DNA of 64,000 nucleotides, taken from Przewalskia tangutica. Its lineage: Eukaryota; Streptophyta; Magnoliopsida; Solanales; Solanaceae. Positions 11,020 to 20,761 of the stretch are shown here, piece by piece. The first letter of the stretch is position 1. Each line of letters begins with the position of its first letter. The notes below the pieces were generated by a model, which was given only the letters and a program-made list of their open reading frames with translations, ran no database searches and was not told the DNA's origin. A program made the translations under genes and the position numbers. Location of the stretch: contig CM056726.1 in NCBI GenBank assembly GCA_029844215.1, positions 75,259,548-75,323,547 on the forward strand, read 5' to 3'.

Positions 11020-11669
11020 AGCTGTAGATACAGGTAGATCCTTAACCCTCTAGAGATTTGTACGTATGATAAGATGAGTATGCCTTAAATGTTATGTTAA
11101 TTGTGATTAGAAATCATGGTTAGTTAACCGGGTAAGATTGGGGATAAGGAAAGTATGAGCCTTAGAGTTTTATACGTAGGGACCTTAGAGGTAAGGCCAT
11201 CTCGAGTAAAAGATGTATTGTTTTATGTGTTTGACCCTTATCGGAGTGCATAGTGCACATGAGATATAGTTGTATAATAAGTCCCTGAGTAGTGTGGAAT
11301 GAAAGAGGGTAGTTGAACTAAGAAGACCACTAGGTTTTCGTGACTTGATTAGTGAGATCGTTCCGGATCGGGGAACAAGAGTTTTTGCGCGATAGCGGGT
11401 CGGGTTGAGGACTAATCGCGGGTCAACCCGCGACCTGTTTTGTGGTGGGGTCAGTTCGGGTGGTCCCGCCAGGTGGTAGGGTCACGAGGGTGTTAGGCCC
11501 ATGTTTAGTAAACCAGCGTACGAGTTCGTGGATATGTTCGACCAGTAGTCGGGCCGATGAGGTCAGCCCATCTTGTCCTTCAGGCAGGACTGTTTACTCG
11601 GCAGAGAGTTATGCGAGATGTTATTTATCAGGAAGGTTGTAAGGCTGCACGAGGTGCCTACTTTCACCT
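11020..11669 (+). other. Spacer replacing protease and reverse transcriptase in B
   Basis: About 650 bp between gag and the integrase remnant. I can find no protease, reverse transcriptase or RNase H motif in any frame. Related sequence lies at the same place in A (17084-17694) and C (31201-31865), so the loss happened before these copies spread. Confidence 0.65.
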
Positions 11670-12340
11670 TATGACGATGACAGTGAAGCCAGTTGTCAGG
11701 CTATTTCGTTTTCCGGAAGTTTTACCAGGCAGGGTTGAGGAACTCAGGTGAGTCTCAGTATCGCATTCGCCCTCGGGCCAGTGTTTGGATTTCAGGGGTA
11801 GCTGTAAGGATTGTTGCCTCCGGTTAAGTGAGTGTTTTTATAACCACCATTTCAGTATTCGGATATCGCCTTACGAAGCCTCGTAGGGGCGGTAGTGTAA
11901 GTTGTCGGTCGATTGGTTCGATGTTGGCAAAATTTCAGATAGCTGGTTCATACTTGTTTCGACAGGATGGGGATAGGGTGAAGCCTATCCAGGAGAGGTT
12001 ATCGGCAGCTCAGAGTCAACGGAAGTCGTGCGGATAATCGGCGACGGCAGCATTCAGTGGGCGGTGGGTCTTCGAAGGTACCACCGGAAAGGTGTGACGA
12101 GTTTGGGAAACAGAGGAAACTTAGCGAGTTACTTTGAGCCTTTCGGATCATGTGAAGAGTAGGCGGGTTGCCTATATGTTAGCTTTTGCCGTCCGACTTA
12201 GGAGGCAGTATGTCCGGTCCTTCATGTTGTTAGGTTCAGAAAAGTATCGGAGATCCATCCAGAGTATTCCCAGTTAATGATGATCGAGTTGGAGGTAGTA
12301 ACCCAGAGATTTTTGTGAAATTGATGCAGTAACAAAAATG
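11670..12340 (+). pseudogene. Integrase C-terminal remnant of element B
   Basis: Frameshifted remains of the end of a chromovirus integrase. A recognisable piece near 11850-12030 corresponds to the conserved motif PYEALYGRKCR (here degraded to LTKPRRGGS in the shifted frame), followed by a KFQIAGSYLF-QQD-like segment, QERLSAAQSQ and KSCG. Upstream, the segment aligned with the second half of the integrase core is heavily decayed. After 12050, pieces equivalent to the C-terminal SH3-like domain (GKLS...F and GQVAY...LALP in the sisters) can be traced. It cannot encode an active enzyme: the HHCC zinc region and the first catalytic aspartate are absent. Confidence 0.65.
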
Positions 12341-12653
12341 TGGTAAGTTATGAGAAAGAGTTCGAGTGTACGAGAAGGGTACGACGAGTAAGGGAAGAAG
12401 CGAGCATGTGTTAAGAACATAGAAGTGATCATTTCGTTTGTAAAGTGAAGGTGCGAAGAGAGTATCTTTTAGCCCTTGGGTGGGAGTTTTTGTGATGTTA
12501 GAGGTGAATCCTCGTGGACTTGGATGTAAGTATTTGCGCATGTTGTATTGTGGCCGGGTGTGGCATGATTGTTTTCGTAAATATAGCAGTGATGACTATT
12601 CTGGCGCATGTTTGTTTTGAGACTTAGAAGGAACATTCGGGACAAATGTTTCT

Positions 12654-12666
12654 AAGGAGGGGAGAA
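12654..12666 (+). other. Polypurine tract of B
   Basis: AAGGAGGGGAGAA lies immediately before the LTR start at 12667, the expected site for priming plus-strand DNA synthesis. Confidence 0.85.
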
Positions 12667-15512
12667 TGTTATACCCCGTATTTTTCAGAGTATGTACGTG
12701 AGGACGTACGTAGAAAAGTTTGAGCCTTAAGTTAGGCTAGGACCGAAAATTATTGTTCACAAGTACCGAAAAGAATTGTTTTTCGACGAAACGTTTTACA
12801 AGACTTGCGAAGGGAAAATTCCGGCTATGTCATTTCTAATTTTTGCGGATTTTTCCGAGAGATGAAACATTTTGGACCAACGGGAGGGTGACATGTGTCA
12901 CCCTCATATTGGACGTTATTTGGGGCGGCAAATGGGATGATTTGGAGGTCTTGGTTAGGTAGGATATTTTGTGATAGTTGGTGTGTTAGATGGATAAGGT
13001 ACACATGGGTAAATCCTCACCCTACACTTGCCTACCACTTGGCTTGATCTTGGCCCTTGGTTGTCCTATAAATACCCCCCCCCCTTAGTTGATGAACTTC
13101 TTCATCCTAAAATAGTTTCTAAGTCTTGAAAGTTCTCTCCCCATTAGTGTAGTGGTTCGTCCAAGCCTCCCCCTTTGAGAAGGCCCTTGGCCGAGGGGTA
13201 CACCCCCCCTCCTAGTGGCCTTGGCAATACTACCCCCCCTCTTGGTAGAAATACTCTCCAAGTATTGTTACTATACCAAAATACCTTAGCCTAATACCTT
13301 GTAGTATTCCAAGGTTACCCCTATACTAAAAGCCCAGAAATACTATTATACTTCCCTTCAGTCACTAAACGAAACCCTAAGGAAAAATCTTCACAGTTGG
13401 TTGAAGTATTAGGAAGAAGTTTCGTAGAACTTCTAAGGGTTGTTTGGAGCGGGTTGGAGCACCCGGAGTAGGAGCTAAACGTTGCTCAGGATCGACATTA
13501 TACTTGGATAATTTTGGGCTTACCGAGGTAAATAATCCTATCCTTCTATTGTAATTGGAAATTACATACTGTAGTTGTATAGAAATGAATATAAGATTCA
13601 TAGAAGAGAATTGAACTGTAATAGAAGGATATTACAGAATAGACTTGAACTGGAATCACATCAGAAGAATATTCTACAAGAGTAGTCTAGGCATTGATAG
13701 ACTTGTATAACCCTTATAGGTTGATTGATCTGCGAGTAGCATGTACTACTTGAAAAGGTGGGCGAGGCTAGCCGGGTTATAGCCGTGGAGCGTTTTGCTA
13801 ATAGTCGATAATCGTCGCGAGGTATGTGATTCTTCCTATCCTCTTGAGCATGATATTTTTAAAAGGATATATATATAGTACGGTAGACGTACGTGTGTTA
13901 ACTGAACGTAGTTGTACGGCAATGTCTTTTGACTTAAGCCTGAATAATAAGAATCTTGAAGTATTTCAAAAGAATTAAGAAACCTTTTTGAAAGAAGAGT
14001 AATGCTTGGTTTTAAAAGCTTAAGAGTTATACTAGCTTTATGGGAAGTTAGGTATAACGGCTTAAGAGAGATAAAAAGAATGGTTTATAAATTTTAGAAG
14101 TTAAGAGACTTGATCTTAAAAGATAAGAGACTTGACTTAAATGAATTAAAATGAATTTTGTGTGAAACCTCATTCGTGAGTAATGAGTACTTGGTTTTTA
14201 AAAGGAATAATGTTTTACTGATTTCGGAAATCAGAATAAGTATCGAACACACCACTGCAGCGTTAATAAAGGGAAATGTATTGACTAATAAAGTATTATT
14301 AAAACCAGTAGAAACCTCCATCTGCATAGAAGCTAAGATGAGACAAAATGATATTACATTTCCTAGATCATGGCTGCATTAATAATATTGTTATGAACAA
14401 GAATAACCTACTCACACATAAGGCATATGTTTCTCAAATGGTTTTAAAAGAGAATTATATTATTAAGTGATTAAGACTACGAACTACGAAACCTTTCAAA
14501 AATGAGAAACTTGAGCATTTGACATTAGGCAAACTTGAACGTTTGGAAAATAATGTTGTTACTTGATTTTACAAAAGGAAGCGTTTTGGTTTAAAAAGAT
14601 AGTCACTCTATTTTAATACTACGGGTATTGTGTGACTTTTGTGAAAGAAACGGATCTTTTAAAGAGTTAATGTATGAAGTACTTTGGGGATAAAAACCCG
14701 AAATGGTTAACATAAAGTAGAAAGTACCTTGTGTGAATCACTTGATTGTGTTGGTTTGTGTTAGCCTTGTAATACTTTCTTGTTGATTTGATAAGTAAAC
14801 ATGTTAGGATGCTACGTGTGGTAGTATCTGGTGATATTTGTGTAAAGGGGTTTCCCTTGTTGTGCTTATGTTGTTTAACGATAAGCTGTTATGTTATTAT
14901 ATCACATACCCCCTTGACTTGTTATACCGAGGGCTTGCCACCCTTGATGCGGGTCTATATGGCCTATGCGGTCTATGTGACTATGCGGAGCAGCGGTATG
15001 CTCCAGGATTGATCATTCCGGGTGTTTATCCCGATGCGGGGGATGCCCTATGCGGTCTGTGTGACTATGCGGTCTATTGAGACTATGCGGACTGCGGGAG
15101 TCCAGGAGGGTACCGGGGTTAGCTACCCCCGATGCGAGGAATACCTCGCTCATAGGATCACATTTCAGCGTTTTGGGAAGCTCTGTTTCTCCGGAGGCTT
15201 ATTTTGTGGTATGATTCCGTGAGAGTGTAAGTTCTTATACAATCAGGGGTATGGCGGGGCCCTGTCCCGTCGTTGTTGTTATAACATTCTTAGAGGTCTG
15301 TAGTACTGTTGTGGGCAGAGTTTGTAAAAGGGATGTAACTGTTCAAGTTTTTATTTATATATACAGAAAGGTAACCGTTTTGGTTAGCTTGTTTTCTCAT
15401 TGTATATCTTGTTTCATGTGTATGTTTTTTTTCCGCTGATTTTCTCTGATGTTGTATCACTAGGGTGCCCGGGGTAAGGCACCAGTCGCGGGCCCAGGTT
15501 CGGGTCGTGACA
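12667..15512 (+). mobile_element. LTR shared by B (3') and A (5'), probable recombinant
   Basis: The LTR starts TGTTATACCCC after the B polypurine tract and ends GGTCGTGACA directly before A's primer-binding site, so one 2846-bp LTR serves two elements. The left part matches the B 5' LTR closely, including the empty site of solo LTR K (about 13495-13504) and the CTATGCGG repeats (14945-15100). From about 15145 the sequence differs: roughly 300 bp of the B 5' LTR are absent, with CCTC at the junction, and the final 150 bp are of the CACTAGGGTGCC tail type. It contains a palindromic motif (12884-12905) and TATA box (13067-13074). Confidence 0.8.
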
Positions 15513-15516
15513 AAAG

Positions 15517-15528
15517 TGGTATCAGAGC
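15517..15528 (+). other. Primer-binding site of A, exact tRNA-Met match
   Basis: TGGTATCAGAGC, the standard plant retrotransposon primer-binding site complementary to the 3' end of initiator tRNA-Met, starts 5 bp after the LTR end. Confidence 0.92.
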
Positions 15529-15574
15529 AGTTAATCCTCGGAAAGTGTCTACAGACCGTATCTAGTAGAGTCTT

Positions 15575-15608
15575 GATTATCGGTGTGTTGTGCACCACAC
15601 CTATAATC
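15575..15608 (+). promoter_or_regulatory. Leader hairpin of A, dimerisation-like
   Basis: Left arm: GATTAT, unpaired C, GGTGTG. Loop: TTGTGCAC (15588-15595). Right arm: CACACC, unpaired T, ATAATC. It begins 46 bp after the primer-binding site and about 140 bp before the gag start. The loop palindrome GTGCAC could pair between two RNA copies. Confidence 0.6.
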
Positions 15609-15717
15609 AGGAGGCTGCAGGATATTTAGGATTAGTTTCCATTCTTCTCACTCTGAGATCGTGCCTTAGAGTTGTGTTATAAGTTGGACTCCATCTGACG
15701 TATTCTTTTCACCCGTT

Positions 15718-17083
15718 ATGCCTCTACGCAAGGCAACCAGAGCCCAGAAGGGCAAGGAAGCAGAGGGAGCTGTGAGTAGAGCACGGAGGGTTACGAGGGC
15801 ACAGGCCTGGTCTTTACCTGAGATAGTGCTTCATTCGGGGAGTTCGGCGACGCCGCTAGCCCCATGAGAGTTTAGAGCAGCAGCAGTAACTACAGAGACC
15901 ACGATACCTGAGTCTTCAATTCCACGGCCAGGAACAAAGGATATGAGTTACAAGGAGATGGCCCAGTTACTAGCTAGTCTGGTGGTTGGGAATGAGGACG
16001 GACGAGAGCCGGTGGTTCCGGCAGTACCAGTGGTTCACCCTAGATCCGATAGTTTTGAGACTTCAGGACTTCTTGAGTTGCAGTCCACCCGAGTCCTATG
16101 GATTGAGGACTGAGGAAGATCATCAGGAGTTTATTCGCGATTGCGTGGATCATGAAAGTGATCAAGACCTCAGAGGCATTTCTTACACACTTCTTGCCCT
16201 CGCAGATGAGGAGAGCTCGGGAAGATAGATTTATGAGGTTGAGGCAGAACGGGCGGACGGTTCGGGAATACAGTTTAGATTTTGACTTATTGGCTCATTA
16301 TGTCCCCGCGTTAGTGGCAGACATGGAGGATAGAGTGCACCGATATGTCATAGGACATGAGGATTATCTAGCAGAGAGTTGTACAAGAGTAGATCTTCAG
16401 TCAGACATGGACATTGCCCGCGTACAGGCTTATGCGCAACAGACTGAGGAACGTAGAGATCGACGAATTAACCAAGATCGTGAAGAGGGCGAGCAGCGAG
16501 TCCTTTGGTAACTTTCGAGGCGGACTTTCTCAGCAGCAGACTGGTTATGCGCCTCTGCCCGATCTGAGTGGCCCTCGCGGACTTGGGGCGTTAGGTATTT
16601 AGGAGTTGGTCGAACTCGTGGTTTCTGATTCACAGATTTGCATAGGTTCTAGCCAGCCAGATTCAGTTTTCCCTCAGTGTTCACTATGTGGTAGACGTCA
16701 TCCCGAGGAAATGTCGTCTTTTTACTAATGCTTGTTTTACCAGCGCCCGTCAGGGCCATGTGAGGAGAGAATGTCCTAGTAGGAGGACTCAGCCTACCAA
16801 GTCAGTTGCGGATTCAGTGGGTCGGAGAGGAAGGGGTGTTAGCCAGAGGAGGCCGCCCCCACCTCGGTATGGCCATTGCGGTAGGTGTTCTTATGGGGAG
16901 TGTCGTACTACGTATATAGCATGTTAGGCTTACGGCCAGCAGGGCCATTTTGCGAGAAATTATCCGAACAGAGGTGGCGCAGATGTTACGACTCAGCCTT
17001 CGGGATCAGTGGCTGGTTCATCACCGTCTGTAGTTATGCGCCCAGCAGAGCAGGATTTGATTAGAGCGACAAAGGGAAAGTGA
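15718..17083 (+). pseudogene. gag remnant of element A
   Basis: A Ty3/Gypsy gag with several frameshifts. It starts at ATG 15718 (MPLRKATRAQKGK) and stays open for about 50 codons to a stop at 15865-15867. The middle is found in other frames: MSYKEMAQLLA near 15943, then a retrotransposon-gag core with FLTHFLPSQMRRAREDRFMRLRQNGR and EYSLDFDLLAHYVPALVADMEDR at 16152-16511. The first zinc knuckle near 16733-16774 has Ser in place of its second Cys. A second, weaker one follows near 16930-16965. The gag end is TGA at 17081-17083 after LIRATKGK. The capsid core is more complete than in B. Production of a particle protein would need several repairs, so this copy is dead. Confidence 0.8.
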
Positions 17084-17694
17084 GGCGATGAGTTCTAGAG
17101 ATATATTCAGCCTTAAGAGACTTGTTTAGGTCGTTATGGTAGATACATGTGGAGTGCTATGTTCGGTTAGCATTGTGTAAGTTGTGATTAGAAAACATGG
17201 GTAGTTGAAAAGGGTAAGTCTGGGAACGAGAAAATGGGGAGCCTTAGAATTTATAACAGTTGGGACCTTGGATGCATGGCTGTCCTGAGTGGATGTTACG
17301 GTTGGTCTTTGTCGAAGTACTTGGTATGCGTGATATATATTGTGGGATAATTCCATGGGTAGTGTGAGATGGAAGTGGTAGCTTTCATGACATGAACTGG
17401 TAAGATTGTTCCGGATCGGGAACGAGTTTAGTCTGAAGTGGGTCGGGTTGAGGCCATATCGCGAGTCAACCGCGGCCGGAATGTGGTGGGTCGATTTGAG
17501 GTGGTCCCGCTAGATGATAGGGCCACGAGGTGTTAAGCCCAAGTTAGGTAACCATCGTGCGAGTTCGTGGATGCGTTCGACCGATGGCGGGCGATGAGGT
17601 CAGCCCATCTTGTCTTTCGATTAGGGCATTTACTCGGCGGAGGTTATGCGAGATGTTATCGAAGGTTGTAAGGCTGCACGGTTCCTACTTTTAT
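17084..17694 (+). other. Spacer replacing protease and reverse transcriptase in A
   Basis: About 610 bp with no recognisable pol motif, corresponding in position and sequence to the spacers in B and C. It includes the shared stretch around TTCCGGATCGGG (near 17410) also seen at 11362 and, reversed, near 31478. Confidence 0.65.
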
Positions 17695-18424
17695 TTTATG
17701 GCGGCGGTGGAGCCCGGTTCTGGCTATTTCTTTTCGGAGGTTTTACCAGCGGGGTTAGGAACTCAAAGTGAGTCTCGATTGCATTCACCTCGTCGACGGA
17801 CGAACATCGCATTTTATCCAGACATTTGAGGACAGGTTACGGGCCGGTGTTTTGATTTCAGGGGTAGCTTTGAGGATTATTTGCCTCTTGTTGAGTGAGT
17901 ATTATATAGCTACCATTTCAGTATTCGGATGGTGCCTTATGAAGCCTTGTATGGGCGGAAGTGTAGGTTGCCGGTCGAGTGGTTCGATGTTGGCAAGGTT
18001 CAGATAGTTGGTCCCCACTTGTTTCAGCAGGATGTGGAAGGTGAAGCTTATCCAGAAGAAGTTATTAGCAGCTCAGAGTCAACAGAAGTCGTGCGGGTAA
18101 TCGGCGTCGACACTTGGAGTTCAGGATTGACGGTGGGTCTTCTTGAAGGTACCACCCCGGAAGGGTGTGACGAGATTTGGAAAGCAGGGGAAACTTAGCC
18201 CGAGGTACTTTGGGCATTTTCAGATCGTTGTAGAATAGGCCAGGTTGCCTATAAGTTAGCACTGCCGTCCGACTTAGGAGGCAGTACGTCCGGTATTCCA
18301 TGTTGCTATGTTTCGGAAGAGTATCGGAGCTCCATCCAGAGTGTTCCCAGTTAATGATGTCCAAGTTGGAGATAGTAACCTCGAGATTTTGGAAACTGAA
18401 GCAATGACAGAAATGTGGTACGCA
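17695..18424 (+). pseudogene. Integrase C-terminal remnant of element A
   Basis: The remnant starts near the second catalytic-aspartate region of integrase (GAQFT-like in element C), followed by GLGTQ (17753), which in intact relatives precedes the HPQTDGQ-E block. The glutamate block is decayed. The best-preserved part is near 17929-18060: VPYEALYGRKCRLPVEWFDV, then GKVQIVGPHLFQQDVE. Traces of the SH3-like end (QVAYKLALPSDLGGS) lie at about 18240-18290. Stops and frame changes break it throughout. No chromodomain could be identified. Confidence 0.75.
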
Positions 18425-18736
18425 TATTAGGAAGATTTCGAGTGTACGAGGAGGGTACGACAAGTAAGAAAAGAGGCGAAGAGGTGTTAAGAAGATGGAA
18501 GTGTCCTTTTTATAAGGTAAAGATGTGAAGGAAGTATCCTTTGGACCTTGGGTGGAGCTATTAGTATTGTTATACGCTTTAGAGATGATCTTTCGTTGGC
18601 TTGGATGTGAGTTTTTGCGCGTATGTGGTATTATGGCCAGGTGTGGCATAATTGGTTTCGTAAGTATAGTAGGGAAGACTATACCGGCGCAAGCATGTTT
18701 GGAGACTTAGAAAGAACATTCAGGACGAATGTTTCT

Positions 18737-18749
18737 AAGGGGGGAAGAA
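18737..18749 (+). other. Polypurine tract of A
   Basis: AAGGGGGGAAGAA ends one base before the 3' LTR start of A at 18750. Confidence 0.85.
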
Positions 18750-19072
18750 TGTTACACCCCGTAGTTCCAGAGTATGTATATGAGGACGTACGTACGAGAA
18801 TACGACATAAAAATTGGAAAGGAAGAAAGATGTGATTTTTTCGACGGAAAAGTTTCCGGATTTTGTGAAGGAAAAATGTTCGTTAATGGGAATTGGATTC
18901 CCAGATTTGGTATTCGGACTATTTGGAATATTTGAGAATTATGGAATTTTATTTCCGAAATTGGTCACGTGGGGCCCACGAAAATTTACGGTTTGTGGGG
19001 CCCACTTTTTTTTGGGTTTTTGGGCATTACGTTTATTTTTCGGAATACGTAATTTTTTGGGCGAGTAGAGGC

Positions 19073-19082
19073 GACACGTGTC
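19073..19082. promoter_or_regulatory. G-box palindrome in A 3' LTR
   Basis: GACACGTGTC, a perfect palindrome around the plant G-box core CACGTG, about 175 bp upstream of the TATA box. LTR D has the same decamer at 33472-33481. G-boxes are bound by bZIP and bHLH factors; any role in this LTR is inferred. Confidence 0.55.
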
Positions 19083-19255
19083 ACCCCTCGAGGCCGTATG
19101 GGCGATTGTTAGTGGTGTGTTGGACGGTTTTTGGGTGGGACAAGTGGCTTGCCAGTTGTCCCATTGTTATGGTTGACAAATGGTTGGCCAACTACACACA
19201 CAAATGTAACCCTTCCTAACCTTACATTTGCTTTAATCCTAGCCATTGATTTATC

Positions 19256-19263
19256 TATAAATA
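19256..19263 (+). promoter_or_regulatory. TATA box of A 3' LTR
   Basis: TATAAATA followed by CCCC, 506 bp into the LTR. Confidence 0.6.
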
Positions 19264-20622
19264 CCCCATTGATTTCAAGACTTCTTCATCCACCTAAATG
19301 TTTCTAAGTCACAAAAATCTCCCCCCTCTCTTGTGTAGCTCTCGTCCAAATTCCCCCCCCCCCTTGTAGAAAAATTCTTCAAGTGTTGGTATAGTCCCAA
19401 ATACCTTAGCCTAGTATTCCTAGTAGTATTCCAAGTTATTTCAATACTAAGAGCCCGGAAAAATACTACTTTATTCCAATAGTCGCAAAATGAAGCCCTA
19501 GAAAAATCTTCATAGCTTAGATGAAGTGTTAAGAGAAGTTGTTTGGAAACTTCTAAGGGTTGCTTGGAGCGGGTTGGAGCGTCAGGAATTGGAGCTAAAC
19601 GTTGCTCAGGATCGACTTATATCTTGGATAATTTTGGGCTTATCGAGGTAATGATCTGTATCCCCCTATTGTAATTGGAAATTACATGTTGTAGTAGTTT
19701 AGAATTGAGTATAAGATTTATTGAAGGATGATTATAAAGAATTGAATCAGATTTACATTGGGTATTTCTGATGAGACTTGTAGTATTATTGTGAAGTAGA
19801 ATTGTACACGTCCGGTTAGGCGTGTAACCCCGAATTGTTGGCTTGGTAGCAGCCTCGTTAGAGAGGAGATTTATGTGGTTGCGGGAGAGTCTTTGCGAAT
19901 TTTCCGTACAATTTGGAACCTTGTACTTAGAAATATTCTACGAAGGGATCTAGAAGTTAATAAACGTTTTATGACCATTATAGGTTAAAGTACTACGAGT
20001 AGCGTATTCTACTTGAAGGGTGGAGAAGGCGAGCAAGGTTAGAGTACTTTGGAGCGTTTTGCTAATTTTCGATAATCGTCGCGAGGTATGTGAACCTCTT
20101 CCTATCCTTTCTAGCATGATATTTGTGAAATATATTTAGTGCGGTAGACGCACGTGTGTTTAAAGGAAGTTGATTTTCCTTTTGTGTCCTTGACTTGATT
20201 CCAAAGTTAAGTGACTTGTTATGAAATATTAAGGACTTGAATTATGTTAAAAAGTTGTAAAACCTCACTCATGAGTAATGGGTGTGTGGTCTTTTAAAGA
20301 ATAAAGTTATCTTGATTTCGAAAATAAGAATGGTTTTATCATTGGATTTAAAATGATAACTTGACTTATAAACAACTTGATTTTGGGAAAGGAGAAGTAA
20401 CTTGATTTAAAGGTATAGGTTACTTGTTTTTAAAAGAGTAAGACCCTTGGTTTAAAAAGTATATTGCTACTTGACTTAAAAAGGGAAAAAGTGCCTTTGT
20501 TTTAAAGGAAGGTATGGTTTTGTCTTAAAATGGTTTAAAAAAAAAAAGGAAGGCACACTTTTGTCTTGAGATTGGTTTAAAAAGAAGGTATGAAAATTGT
20601 TTTGGTTTTACTTTGATGTCTT

Positions 20623-20636
20623 TTGACTTGAGTTTT
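20623..20636. repeat. LINE target-site duplication, left copy
   Basis: TTGACTTGAGTTTT, repeated at 27230-27243. The last Ts cannot be separated from the poly(A) tail, so the duplication is 10-14 bp. Confidence 0.85.
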
Positions 20637-20761
20637 TTTTTTTTTTTTAGGTAAATGCAAATATTATTACTAGAAACCGAAAGAAAAGTGGCTACAATCC
20701 ATCATTGAGGGTTCTCAGTCCTCAACGTAATTTAAAGAAGAAACGGGGGAGTAAGGAGTTG

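Larger units (their letters stand above)
3178..15512 (+). mobile_element. Element B, non-autonomous Gypsy element
   Basis: B begins TGTTATACCCC at 3178, inside the 5' LTR of A. Its 5' LTR runs 3178-9905 and is split by solo LTR K. The interior is 9906-12666 and the 3' LTR begins at 12667. The first few hundred bases of the two LTRs agree closely, supporting a pair. The LTR at 12667-15512 is not followed by a target duplication: it runs straight into a second primer-binding site, that of element A. The right end of B is therefore probably merged with A's LTR by recombination. The interior keeps broken gag and an integrase tail. Confidence 0.7.
18750..20636 (+). mobile_element. 3' LTR of A, first part
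   Basis: It starts TGTTACACCCCGTAGT, the variant also seen at 3135. The upstream part belongs to the subfamily of LTR D (GTACGTACGAGAATACGAC after the start, GTGGGGCCCAC near 18995). It has a G-box palindrome GACACGTGTC (19073-19082), a TATA box (19256-19263) and CGAGGTAA near 19644. It is cut by the LINE and continues at 27230. Confidence 0.88.

Noticed and set aside
15450..15475. CACTAG at the LTR end as a splice acceptor paired with CGAGGTAA.
   Set aside because: The AG is absent from LTRs with the other tail type (B 5' LTR and C), so it is not conserved.
10107..18424. A plant pararetrovirus or endogenous virus origin.
   Set aside because: The elements have paired long LTRs, tRNA-Met primer-binding sites, polypurine tracts, 5-bp target duplications and chromovirus-type gag and integrase; no movement or coat protein motif was seen.
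18065..18649. A 194-codon open frame on the minus strand.
   Set aside because: It is antisense to the integrase remnant of A; the sense strand matches integrase, and the antisense frame is not kept in B or C.
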